Of a DNA stretch of 64,000 nucleotides, positions 17,079-25,478 are shown piece by piece. The stretch lies in assembly GCF_900002575.1 (NCBI RefSeq), contig NZ_LN650648.1, positions 2,519,565 through 2,583,564 of the forward strand. The letters are read 5' to 3'. Within the stretch, counting starts at the first letter, position 1, and each line of letters starts with the position of its first letter. The notes under the pieces are model-generated. The model was not told where the DNA came from. It saw only the letters and a program-made list of their open reading frames with translations, and made no database searches. This DNA comes from Romboutsia hominis. GTDB lineage: Bacteria > Bacillota > Clostridia > Peptostreptococcales > Peptostreptococcaceae. Made by a program: the position numbers and the translations under genes.

Positions 17079-17849
17079 CTATTTTAATTCTAATTTAGTT
17101 ACTATATCATTTATAGCAACTTTAGCTTTTGATTCTTTTGGTAATTCTACTAAAGGTATACCATTAGAATCATATTCATATATCATTTCATCCATAGGTA
17201 CTACACCTATAAGACTTAGATTATGCTTTTCAATTTCCTCTTTTATCCCATCATTTAATATTCCATTTGGAACTTTATTTACAATTAAATATATATCTGA
17301 AACACTTAGCTTTAATTCCCTAGCTAAATCTCTTATTCTAGCAACAGCTTGAACACTACGTCTAGAACAATCACTAACTAATAGCAATTTGTCTATGTGC
17401 TTAGTAGTTTTTCTACTTAAATGTTCCATTCCAGCTTCGTTATCTATAACTAAATATTCGTAAGAATCTGCTAGTTTGTCTGTTTGCTCTCTTAATATCC
17501 CATTAACATAACAATAACAACCTTCACCCTCAGATCTTCCCATTACTATTAAGTCATATCCTTCGCCTTCTGACATACAAGTATTTAATCTATATTGTAA
17601 ATATTGAGCCTTAGTCATTCCTCCTGGAAAAGCATTACCTTGTTTTTCCCTTTGATTTACTTCTTCTCTTATAGACCCTATCGTATCTTCAACATCTATA
17701 CCTAATACTTCATTTATGTTAGCATTAGCATCTGCATCTACAACTAATACTGGTCCTTTTTTATTACTTACTAAATTATTAATTAAAAGCCCTGTAAGAC
17801 TAGTCTTACCAGTTCCACCTTTTCCTGCTACTGCTATGTTATATCCCAT
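17079..17849 (-). CDS. cooC2: CooC-type nickel-insertion ATPase, second copy
   Basis: A ParA/MinD-like ATPase expected to load nickel into ACS or CODH (AcsF-like position in the operon). With the chosen ATG it has 256 residues. The deviant Walker A is GKGGTGKTS near the N terminus, and GEGCYCYVN supplies the CxC metal motif near residue 112. A longer in-frame start (TTG, 17876) exists, but the GGGGGA ribosome site lies after it and 10 nt before ATG 17849, so the short form is right. It lies between lpdA and acsD. It shares family but not close sequence with the CooC at 24484. Confidence 0.9.
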   Translation of the reverse strand: MGYNIAVAGKGGTGKTSLTGLLINNLVSNKKGPVLVVDADANANINEVLGIDVEDTIGSIREEVNQREKQGNAFPGGMTKAQYLQYRLNTCMSEGEGYDLIVMGRSEGEGCYCYVNGILREQTDKLADSYEYLVIDNEAGMEHLSRKTTKHIDKLLLVSDCSRRSVQAVARIRDLARELKLSVSDIYLIVNKVPNGILNDGIKEEIEKHNLSLIGVVPMDEMIYEYDSNGIPLVELPKESKAKVAINDIVTKLELK

Positions 17850-17909
17850 ACCAAGATTTCCCCCTTTATTTGTCAAAACAGAGCTTTTCCCCTTTACTCT
17901 GTTTTTATC

Positions 17910-19301
17910 TTATGCTTTTGCTAATTTAGGAGCTGCATGAACACATTCTCCATGTACATCATGAAGAGCTTCCATTAACCCTTCTGATAATGTTGGATGT
18001 GCATGTATAACATCTCCTACTTGCTCTACTGTTAATCCTAAGTGTACTGCAAGAGATAATTCTGTTAATAGGTCTGTAGCATGAGGACCTACTATAGATG
18101 CTCCAACTATTTTGTCTTCTTTATCTGCAAGAACCTTTATAAATCCTTGGAAGTGACCCATAGCTTGAGCTTTACCTAATCCTCTAAATTCAAACTTACC
18201 AACATGATATTCTATACCTTGTTCTTCTAATTGTCTTTCTGTTTTCCCAACAGCAGCTAGCTCTGGCTCTGTATATACACATCTTGGAACTGCTGTATAA
18301 TCAACAGTTTTAGATTTGCCTAAAGCGTTTTCCACAGCTACTATACCCTCTTTAGAAGCAACATGTGCTAAGAATGGTGTATCTATTAAATCACCTATTG
18401 CATATATACCTTCTATATTAGTTTGTAAGTTTTCATCTACTACAATCTTACCTCTATTAAGCTCTATACCTATTTCCTCTATTCCAGAACCTTCAAGATT
18501 TGGTTTTCTACCTATTGCCATTAAAACATATTGTGTTTTTATCTCTTTTCCATTTGAAAGTGTAGATATAACCCCATCTTCTACAACTTCACATTTCTCT
18601 ACTCCACTATCTGTTAACACTTTAATTTTATCCTTTTTAAACTGTCTCTGCAACTGTTTTGCTACATCTTTATCCTCAAAAGGTAATATTTGATCTCCTC
18701 TTTGAACTATAGTTACTTCAGTTCCTAAAGCTCTTAAGAATTGACCTATTTCACAACCTATAACTCCACCACCAACGATTAACATAGACTCTGGTAATTC
18801 TTCAAGTCCTAGTACTTCGTCACTAGTTATAACTCTCTTTTTATCATATGGGAACATTGGTAAAACTACTGGAACAGAACCGTTAGCTAATATTATTTTA
18901 TCAGCCTTAACTATTTCTGAGCTTCCATCTTCTTTAGTAACTTCTATAGTATTTTTATCTACTAATTTTCCGAATCCATTAACTAAGTTAACTCCTCTTT
19001 TTTCAAATAAAAATTCTATACCACCTATTAATTGGTTTACTATTTTATCTTTTCTTCCCATTATAGCTTTGAAATCTGCATTGATTTCACCATCTATATT
19101 TATTCCATAATCTTTAGCTTCTTTTATATTCATTAACATAGAAGAAGATGCTAATAATGCTTTAGTTGGTATACACCCTACATTTAAGCAAGTTCCTCCA
19201 ACTCTCTTTTTCTCTATTACTGTTACTTCAGCACCAAGCATAGCTGCCTTTATTGCAGCAACGTATCCTCCTGGTCCACCACCTACAACTGCTATTTTCA
19301 T
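17910..19301 (-). CDS. lpdA: Dihydrolipoyl dehydrogenase
   Basis: A 463-residue FAD/NAD(P) disulfide oxidoreductase that reoxidises dihydrolipoyl groups. It has the GGGPGGYVAAIKAA FAD loop at residues 7-20, the redox-active pair in GGTCLNVGCIPTK (C41, C46), a second GGGVIGCEIG dinucleotide loop, an AIGDL FAD motif and the HAHPTLSE catalytic His-Glu region at the C terminus. Unlike some paralogues it has no N-terminal lipoyl domain. The ATG follows TGGGGGA. Its partner here is presumably GcvH at the end of the same operon. Confidence 0.95.
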   Translation of the reverse strand: MKIAVVGGGPGGYVAAIKAAMLGAEVTVIEKKRVGGTCLNVGCIPTKALLASSSMLMNIKEAKDYGINIDGEINADFKAIMGRKDKIVNQLIGGIEFLFEKRGVNLVNGFGKLVDKNTIEVTKEDGSSEIVKADKIILANGSVPVVLPMFPYDKKRVITSDEVLGLEELPESMLIVGGGVIGCEIGQFLRALGTEVTIVQRGDQILPFEDKDVAKQLQRQFKKDKIKVLTDSGVEKCEVVEDGVISTLSNGKEIKTQYVLMAIGRKPNLEGSGIEEIGIELNRGKIVVDENLQTNIEGIYAIGDLIDTPFLAHVASKEGIVAVENALGKSKTVDYTAVPRCVYTEPELAAVGKTERQLEEQGIEYHVGKFEFRGLGKAQAMGHFQGFIKVLADKEDKIVGASIVGPHATDLLTELSLAVHLGLTVEQVGDVIHAHPTLSEGLMEALHDVHGECVHAAPKLAKA

Positions 19302-19343
19302 ATTTTTTCCCCCATTTATATCCGTTAATAAAATCTATTTATA

Positions 19344-19379
19344 CTATGTTACTTAAGTTAGAAAACTTAAGCAACATAG
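19344..19379 (-). promoter_or_regulatory. Intercistronic hairpin between metF and lpdA
   Basis: A 16-bp stem (19344-19359/19364-19379) has a 4-nt loop. Its single non-Watson-Crick position is a G-U pair on the minus-strand RNA but would be A-C on the plus strand, which argues that it works in the operon mRNA. No T run follows. Confidence 0.6.
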
Positions 19380-19394
19380 CTATTTATCTATATA

Positions 19395-20276
19395 TTATAA
19401 ACCTGCAGCATCTAATATAGCTGGAACATTTTCTTCTGCTCCTATAGCCATTATGTGAACACCATCACATAAATCTTCTTCTTTTAATTGTCTTATGAAC
19501 TCTCCAGCCATCTTTATACCTTCTGATACCCAATTTTCTTTTCCTGCAGCTCTTAATCTTTCTATTTGATCATCTGGAACAAATATACCAGGAACATTAG
19601 CAGTCATAAACTTAGCCATTCCTGGAGATTTTAAAGGTACTATACCAGCTAATACCTTACAATCCATATCTCTAGTTAACTTTCTAAACTCTCTCATATG
19701 TTCTATATCATATACAGCTTGAGTTTGGAAGAACTTAGCTCCAGCATTTATTTTCTTTTGCATTTTTAATAATTGTACTTCTATTGGAGCATATTCTGGA
19801 GTAACAGAAGCTCCTAAGAAAAATTCTGGTGATCCTTTTAATGCGTTACCAACTAAGTCAGTACCCTTCATTAAAGTTTCAGCAGTTTGAAGTATACCAA
19901 CAGCATCTAAATCAAATACTCCTTTAGCTTGTGGATGATCTCCAACTACTGTATGGTCTCCTGTTAAAGCTAACATATTGTTTATTCCAAATACACCAGC
20001 AGATAACATTTCTCCTTGTATTGCTATTCTATTTCTATCTCTACCAGTCATTTGTATTACTGGTTCTAATCCTACATCTTTTAATAATTTACATGTAGCA
20101 AGCGAAGTAGTTCTCATAACTGCAGATTGGAAGTCTGTTACATTTGCAGCGTGAACTCTTCCTACTAATGGTTTTGCACACTCTATTAAGTGAGAAAGAT
20201 CTGTACCTTTTGGTGGTGCCATTTCAGTTGTTACTGCAAACTTCCCACTTTCTAATGTTTCTCTTAATAAGCTCAT
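19395..20276 (-). CDS. metF: Methylenetetrahydrofolate reductase
   Basis: MetF reduces 5,10-methylene-THF to 5-methyl-THF, the last step of the methyl branch. The 293-residue TIM barrel has the FAVTTEMAPPKGTDL opening with the conserved glutamate, HAANVTDF, the LTGDH segment near residue 103 and KFFQTQAVYD. It lies 32 bp after metV, with which it forms the acetogen-type MetVF complex. The ATG follows AAGGGGGAT, an 8-nt match to the C-rich small RNA loop. Confidence 0.94.
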   Translation of the reverse strand: MSLLRETLESGKFAVTTEMAPPKGTDLSHLIECAKPLVGRVHAANVTDFQSAVMRTTSLATCKLLKDVGLEPVIQMTGRDRNRIAIQGEMLSAGVFGINNMLALTGDHTVVGDHPQAKGVFDLDAVGILQTAETLMKGTDLVGNALKGSPEFFLGASVTPEYAPIEVQLLKMQKKINAGAKFFQTQAVYDIEHMREFRKLTRDMDCKVLAGIVPLKSPGMAKFMTANVPGIFVPDDQIERLRAAGKENWVSEGIKMAGEFIRQLKEEDLCDGVHIMAIGAEENVPAILDAAGL

Positions 20277-20308
20277 GAAAAAATCCCCCTTTTAACCTTT
20301 TAAACGAT

Positions 20309-20986
20309 CTAAGCCTCAGCTGAAGCTTCTTCTTCTTTTTTCTTTAAGTTTAAGTGTCTTGGATTGTTTTGCTTTGAATAATCCTTCATTGGTCTCATCT
20401 CAACCATATTTTCTAATTGATCTAATTCCTTTAACTTTTCATATATCATTATCCAAGCACAATCATTTTCTGGGCTAACTTCGCATTTTCCATTTTTAGC
20501 TCCACCACATGCACCATTTATTAATCCCTTAGCACATACAGTTACTGGACATATTCCTCCAGTCCATCCAAGTTCACATTCTCCACAAGCCTTACAAGAC
20601 TCTTCGAATTCTCCAACTCTCTTTGTTTCCCCGATAAACATAGTGTTATTTGCTGGATATACTGGTAATTTATTTATATTTTTAACTATGGTTTGAGTTC
20701 CATCTCCACAAGCCATAGATAAAACAGCATCAGCTTCTTTTAATTCTTCTTTTAATACTTTTAAATCCTTTTTAGATTTTAAAAGATTACATGCAGGTTC
20801 TAGTAAAGTGTATCCTAAAACAGTTTTTCCTTCTGACTCTAAAGCTTCTTTCATTTTTAAAACTTCTTCTTCTCCACCACTTTTACAAGTAGCTGCACAT
20901 TCATTACATCCAACTATAACAACTTTTTGAGCTTTCTTTAAGAATCCTAAAATTTCTTGCATTGATTTATTTTCAGAAACTATCAT
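20309..20986 (-). CDS. metV: MetV, zinc/Fe-S partner of methylene-THF reductase
   Basis: The 225-residue protein belongs to the methylene-THF reductase C-terminal-like family. An N-terminal Cys cluster (CNECAATCKSGG, around residues 27-38) and a C-terminal group (CKACGECELGWTGGICPVTVC near 136-156, then CGG) are expected to bind zinc and an iron-sulfur cluster and feed electrons to MetF. The ATG follows TAGGGGGAATAGAG. The 12 nt at 20985-20996, from the Shine-Dalgarno into the ATG, are perfectly complementary to the linker of both small RNAs at 528-860. Confidence 0.9.
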   Translation of the reverse strand: MIVSENKSMQEILGFLKKAQKVVIVGCNECAATCKSGGEEEVLKMKEALESEGKTVLGYTLLEPACNLLKSKKDLKVLKEELKEADAVLSMACGDGTQTIVKNINKLPVYPANNTMFIGETKRVGEFEESCKACGECELGWTGGICPVTVCAKGLINGACGGAKNGKCEVSPENDCAWIMIYEKLKELDQLENMVEMRPMKDYSKQNNPRHLNLKKKEEEASAEA

Positions 20987-21010
20987 CTCTATTCCCCCTA
21001 AAAACTTATC

Positions 21011-21883
21011 TTATTTGTTGTTTTGTAACTTACAAGCTTTAACTACATGCTTAGCAAGTATAGATGTAGTTACAGAACCTACTCCTGCTGGAACTGGAGT
21101 TATCATAGATACTTTATCAAGTACTGCGTTAGTATCAACATCTCCACATAAGTTTCCTTCTGCATCTACGTTTATACCAACATCTATAACAACTGCTCCT
21201 TCTTTAACGAAATCTTCTTTAACCATTCTCGCTCTACCAACAGCAGCAACTAATACATCAGCTTCAGAAGTTACTTTAGCTAAATCTTTAGTTCTTGAAT
21301 GGCATATAGTAACTGTTGCATTTTCATTTAATAAAAGCATTGCAGCAGGCTTTCCAACAACCATTGATCTACCTAATACAGCTACCTTAGATCCACTTAA
21401 TTCAACACCATAGTGCTTTAATATTTCAACTACTGCAGTTGGTGTACATGGAGGGAATCCAGTTTTATCTCCTTCCATAACTTTAGCAGAGTTTATTGGG
21501 CTGAAACTATCTACGTCTTTTTCTGGAGATATTATGTACTTTATAGCTTCTTCATCTAATTGCTTTGGAAGAGGTCTAAAGCATAATATACCATTAACAT
21601 TTTTATCTTCATTTAATCCCTTTAATGTTTTTATGTATTCTTCTTGAGTTACATCTTCTGGTAATTCAACAACTTGAGTTTGTATTCCTATGCTTTCACA
21701 TCTTTTTAATGCTCCTCTTTCGTAAGCTAAGTCACTTCCATTTGCACCTACCCTTAATATAGCTAACTTAGGATTTATACCCTCTTTAACTAATTCATTA
21801 ACTTCTTTTATTAAGTTTTCACTTATTTGGTCAGCAACTGGCTTTCCTTTTATTATTTGTCCTTTTGTTATAGTTGTTTCCAT
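21011..21883 (-). CDS. folD: Bifunctional methylene-THF dehydrogenase/cyclohydrolase
   Basis: FolD interconverts methenyl- and methylene-THF using NAD(P). The 290-residue protein shows the LRVGANGSDLAYERGALKRCES substrate region with the catalytic tyrosine and lysine near residues 54-58, the GILCFRPLP segment, SPEKDVDSFSPIN and the C-terminal GVGSVTTSIL. The dinucleotide loop VLGRSMVVGKPAAMLL is clear. Because a separate cyclodeaminase (fchA) precedes it, its dehydrogenase activity may be the main contribution. The ATG follows TAGGGGGAAT. It lies 24 bp before metV. Confidence 0.95.
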   Translation of the reverse strand: METTITKGQIIKGKPVADQISENLIKEVNELVKEGINPKLAILRVGANGSDLAYERGALKRCESIGIQTQVVELPEDVTQEEYIKTLKGLNEDKNVNGILCFRPLPKQLDEEAIKYIISPEKDVDSFSPINSAKVMEGDKTGFPPCTPTAVVEILKHYGVELSGSKVAVLGRSMVVGKPAAMLLLNENATVTICHSRTKDLAKVTSEADVLVAAVGRARMVKEDFVKEGAVVIDVGINVDAEGNLCGDVDTNAVLDKVSMITPVPAGVGSVTTSILAKHVVKACKLQNNK

Positions 21884-21950
21884 GGATCCAATTCCCCCTA
21901 TTAATTTATATTTATATACTTTATGTAATTCTTGATTTCTATTTAAATAA

Positions 21951-22583
21951 TTACTTACCTAATGCTTTTTCAACTTTAGCGTAAACTTCATCACATATCT
22001 TTACGCCTTCTTCAACTAAAGTATCAACTTCATTTTTAACTTTAGCTACATATTCTTCGTCTTTTATTGAATTAATATTTATTACTACATTTAATTGGCC
22101 ACTAAGTATAGCAGCTCTTAAACATTGTACTCCAACACCTACATCACTTATTGCAAGTCTTGAACCTTTATCTACTAAATCTTCATGTAATTTTATTGCA
22201 TCAAAGCATACTCTTACTATATTTATTGGAACTTCGCAAGCTACCTTTAAAGCTTTCTCCATTGTTTCTTCTTTTATCTTCTTTTCTTCCTCAGTTGATG
22301 TAGGAAGACCGTAAGCTTTTGAAAGAGGTAAGAAGTTTTCTGCATCTTCATCTATCATGCTTAATAATTTCTTTTCTATATCTCCTGCTTTAGCTAAGAT
22401 TTCTTTTATGCTTTCTTCATATTCAGCATATTTTTTCTTACCTATTGTTAAGTTACAAACCATGCTACCTAAAGCCATTCCTATAGCTCCAACTAGACTA
22501 GCTGCTCCTCCTCCTCCAGGTACTGCTGATTTAGAAGCTAAAACTTCTACAAATTCAACACAAGTTTTTTCTGATATTTTCAT
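21951..22583 (-). CDS. fchA: Formimidoyltetrahydrofolate/methenyl-THF cyclodeaminase-type cyclohydrolase
   Basis: The 210-residue protein is of the FTCD cyclodeaminase family (VPGGGGAASLVGAIGMALGSMV near residues 21-42). In acetogens it serves as methenyl-THF cyclohydrolase. In purine or histidine degraders it removes ammonia from formimino-THF. Placement between fhs and folD in this operon supports the one-carbon role. The ATG follows AAGGGGGAAG. An inverted repeat separates it from fhs. Confidence 0.92.
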   Translation of the reverse strand: MKISEKTCVEFVEVLASKSAVPGGGGAASLVGAIGMALGSMVCNLTIGKKKYAEYEESIKEILAKAGDIEKKLLSMIDEDAENFLPLSKAYGLPTSTEEEKKIKEETMEKALKVACEVPINIVRVCFDAIKLHEDLVDKGSRLAISDVGVGVQCLRAAILSGQLNVVININSIKDEEYVAKVKNEVDTLVEEGVKICDEVYAKVEKALGK

Positions 22584-22623
22584 TTTCTTCCCCCTTGAAT
22601 CATCTAAGGTTTTTATATGTAAT

Positions 22624-22655
22624 CAGTAGGGTATGACTATAGTCATACTCTACTG
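22624..22655 (-). promoter_or_regulatory. Intercistronic inverted repeat between fhs and fchA
   Basis: A 32-nt near-perfect palindrome (CAGTAGGGTATGACTA and its complement, one mismatch) forms a 14-16 bp stem with almost no loop. No T run follows. It may be an mRNA element or a protein-binding palindrome. Confidence 0.5.
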
Positions 22656-22670
22656 TTTCATTCTCCTTTA

Positions 22671-24347
22671 TTAGAATAATCCTGAGATTACTCCATTTTC
22701 ATCAACATCTATTCTTTCAGCTGCTGGAACTTTTGGAAGTCCTGGCATCTTCATTATCTGCCCAGTTAAAGCAACTATAAATCCAGCACCTGCTGATACT
22801 GTTAATTGTCTAACTGTTATTCTAAATCCTGTTGGTCTTCCTAACTTAGTCTGATCATCAGTTAAAGAATATTGAGTTTTAGCCATACATATTGGCATTT
22901 TTCCGCATCCTATTTTTTCTAATTTTGCTAATTCTTTTTGAGCTTGTGGAGTAAAATCTACACCATCAGCTCCATATATCTTAGTAGCTATAGCATTTAT
23001 TTTTTCTTCTATTGATAAATCATCTTCATAGCAGAATTCAAATTCATTTGGCTCGCTAGTTAATCTTATAACTTCTTTAGCTAGCTCAATTCCACCTTCT
23101 CCACCTTTTGCCCATACTTGAGATAATGCAACGTTAACACCTAGTTCTTGGCATTTAGCTCTTACTAAGTTAACTTCTGCTTCTGTATCAGTTGGGAATT
23201 CATTTATAGCCACTACTGCTGGTAATTTAAATACTTGAGTTATATTTTCAACATGCTTTAATAAGTTTGGAATTCCTCTTTCTAAAGCTTCTAAGTTTTC
23301 ATTATTTAATTGATCTTTTGGTACTCCACCGTTATATTTTAATGCTCTTACTGTAGCAACTATTATAACAGCATCTGGCTTTAAGTTAGCCATTCTACAT
23401 TTTATATCTAAGAATTTTTCAGCACCTAAGTCAGCACCAAATCCTCCCTCTGTTACTACATAGTCAGCAAAGTGCATAGCCATTCTTGTAGCTATAACAG
23501 AGTTACAACCATGAGCTATATTAGCAAATGGTCCACCATGTACAAATGCAGGTGTTCCTTCTAATGTTTGAACTAAATTTGGCTTTAATGCATCTTTTAA
23601 TAATGCAGCCATAGCTCCATTAGCTTTTAATTGCTCAGCAGTTACAGGATCTCCATTAAAGTTGTATCCAACTATTATTCTTCCTAATCTAGCTTTTAAA
23701 TCAACTATATCACTTGCTAAACAGAAAGCAGCCATTACTTCTGAAGCAACTGTTATATCAAATCCATCTTCTCTAGCTACACCATCACCTCTTGATCCTA
23801 AACCGTCAACAACATTTCTTAGTTGTCTATCGTTCATATCAACACATCTTCTCCAAGTTATGCTTCTAGAGTCTATTCCTAATTCATTTCCTTGGTGGAT
23901 GTGATTATCAAGCATAGCAGCTAATAAGTTATTCGCAGCTCCTATTGCATGGAAATCTCCTGTAAAGTGTAAGTTTATATCTTCCATAGGAACAACTTGC
24001 GCATATCCTCCACCAGCTGCTCCACCTTTAACACCAAATACAGGTCCTAAAGAAGGCTCTCTTAATGCAACTAATACATTTTCTCCTAATTTAGCTAATC
24101 CATCAGCTACACCTATAGTTGTAGTAGTTTTTCCTTCTCCTGCTGGAGTTGGGTTTATAGCTGTAGTTAATATTAATTTAGCTTTTTTCCCACCATTGTC
24201 TCTTTTTAATAAGTTGTAATCTACTTTAGCTTTGTATTTACCATATAGTTCTATATCATCTTCTGATAAATTTAATTTTTTAGCTATCTCTCTTATATCT
24301 TGTGGCTTAGCTTCTTGTGCTATTTCTATATCTGATTTAAATCCCAT
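22671..24347 (-). CDS. fhs: Formate-tetrahydrofolate ligase
   Basis: The ATP-dependent synthesis of 10-formyl-THF begins the methyl branch. The 558-residue protein is of normal length, with the P-loop [15 protein letters not shown] near residues 66-80, the [24 protein letters not shown] region and a C-terminal [13 protein letters not shown] segment. It lies between cooC and fchA. It uses a classical GGAGGAG site and not the GGGGG type of most of its neighbours. No formate dehydrogenase is in the window, so formate must come from elsewhere. Confidence 0.97.
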   Translation of the reverse strand: MGFKSDIEIAQEAKPQDIREIAKKLNLSEDDIELYGKYKAKVDYNLLKRDNGGKKAKLILTTAINPTPAGEGKTTTTIGVADGLAKLGENVLVALREPSLGPVFGVKGGAAGGGYAQVVPMEDINLHFTGDFHAIGAANNLLAAMLDNHIHQGNELGIDSRSITWRRCVDMNDRQLRNVVDGLGSRGDGVAREDGFDITVASEVMAAFCLASDIVDLKARLGRIIVGYNFNGDPVTAEQLKANGAMAALLKDALKPNLVQTLEGTPAFVHGGPFANIAHGCNSVIATRMAMHFADYVVTEGGFGADLGAEKFLDIKCRMANLKPDAVIIVATVRALKYNGGVPKDQLNNENLEALERGIPNLLKHVENITQVFKLPAVVAINEFPTDTEAEVNLVRAKCQELGVNVALSQVWAKGGEGGIELAKEVIRLTSEPNEFEFCYEDDLSIEEKINAIATKIYGADGVDFTPQAQKELAKLEKIGCGKMPICMAKTQYSLTDDQTKLGRPTGFRITVRQLTVSAGAGFIVALTGQIMKMPGLPKVPAAERIDVDENGVISGLF

Positions 24348-24386
24348 TACTCAATCTCCTCCTACAAATTTAATAATTTTATATTT

Positions 24387-24434
24387 CACTATGTATGTAT
24401 ACCACAAAGTTAATGGTTTTAAATACATATAGTG
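24387..24434 (-). promoter_or_regulatory. Intercistronic imperfect hairpin between cooC and fhs
   Basis: CACTATGTATGTAT (24387-24400) and ATACATATAGTG (24423-24434) pair with small bulges in the 136-bp gap before fhs. No clear T run follows. A promoter for fhs in this gap cannot be excluded. Confidence 0.4.
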
Positions 24435-24483
24435 TTTAACATAATTATTATGACACTTAAAAGTTAGATTTTTGACATTTCAG

Positions 24484-25263
24484 TTATATATTTTGCAATT
24501 TAACTAGATGGTTTTTAATTGCTTTTATCTGATTTTTAGTCTCTTCACTTGTGTCATATGGAGATTTGTTTGATCTATCTGCGTCTATAACATCTTGGTT
24601 ATAGTATATAAATCCTAATGGTTCCCCATCCTCTAGGTTAGAGATTATGAATTCCTCGTCTTCTTTATTTCTAATTTTATTTCCTACGACAAATACTTTT
24701 TTAACTCCTATATCTTGTCCTAGCTTTTTTACTTTTCTATAGGTCTGAAGACTTCTTTCTCCAGGCTCAACAACTACTATAAATGCATCTACACTTTCAG
24801 CTGTTCCTCTCCCTAAATGTTCAATACCTGCTTCCATATCCATAACAACTACATCTTTATTTTGTAATATTAAGTGTGAACATAGCCTTTTTAGTAGTAC
24901 ATGTTCTGGACAAACACATCCACTACCACCAGAATCTACTGTTCCTAATGTAAGTAGCCTTACTCCATTATGTTCTTTACATAAATTTTCTGGTATGTCA
25001 TCTACCTTAGGATTCATTTTAAACATTTTTCCAAATGATCCTACTGATGCAGCAGTCCTATCTGAAACAAGTTTTTTCATTTCTGAGATTGGAACTATTG
25101 ACTCATAGACTTCTCTTGGAAATCCTAGTGCTAAAGCTAAGTTTGCATCTGGATCAGCATCAACTGCTAGTACTCTATATCCATCTTCTGCAAACATTCT
25201 AGATAGCATTGAAGAAAAAGTTGTTTTACCTACTCCGCCCTTACCTGTTATTGCTATTTTCAT
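24484..25263 (-). CDS. cooC: CO dehydrogenase nickel-insertion ATPase CooC
   Basis: The 259-residue ParA-like ATPase matures the CODH C-cluster. The deviant Walker A GKGGVGKTT is at residues 7-15 and the GSGCVCPEH segment near residue 110 supplies the CxC metal-binding motif at the dimer interface. DMEAGIEHLGRGT is the Walker B/switch region. The ATG follows AAAGGTGG. It lies 215 bp after cooS with a large hairpin in the gap. Confidence 0.93.
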   Translation of the reverse strand: MKIAITGKGGVGKTTFSSMLSRMFAEDGYRVLAVDADPDANLALALGFPREVYESIVPISEMKKLVSDRTAASVGSFGKMFKMNPKVDDIPENLCKEHNGVRLLTLGTVDSGGSGCVCPEHVLLKRLCSHLILQNKDVVVMDMEAGIEHLGRGTAESVDAFIVVVEPGERSLQTYRKVKKLGQDIGVKKVFVVGNKIRNKEDEEFIISNLEDGEPLGFIYYNQDVIDADRSNKSPYDTSEETKNQIKAIKNHLVKLQNI

Positions 25264-25397
25264 ATTATACCACCTTTTGTCATTAGTTACTTTATTTTTT
25301 AATGTTTATTTCTGTTTTTCTTTATTTAAATCTGGTCAATCCCTTTGTATGTCTACATTTATTTAAATTTAATTATTTTTAGTCTTTTATTTATATT

Positions 25398-25442
25398 AAA
25401 CGATAAGTAGATATTTGTTATATTTATATCCACTTATCGTTT
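25398..25442 (-). promoter_or_regulatory. Intercistronic hairpin between cooS and cooC
   Basis: Two 17-nt arms (25398-25414/25426-25442) form a stem that is perfect except for one position. On the minus-strand RNA that position is a G-U pair. It sits 36 nt downstream of the cooS stop. The following sequence is AT-rich without a T run, so partial termination or 3'-end stabilisation of cooS mRNA is plausible. Confidence 0.6.
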
Positions 25443-25478
25443 TTAGACTAATAAATAATTATTACTTATTTTGCATTA

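Noticed and set aside
24361-24483. Riboswitch upstream of fhs (THF type)
   Set aside because: The hairpin in this gap lacks the conserved THF riboswitch sequences and has no attached terminator.
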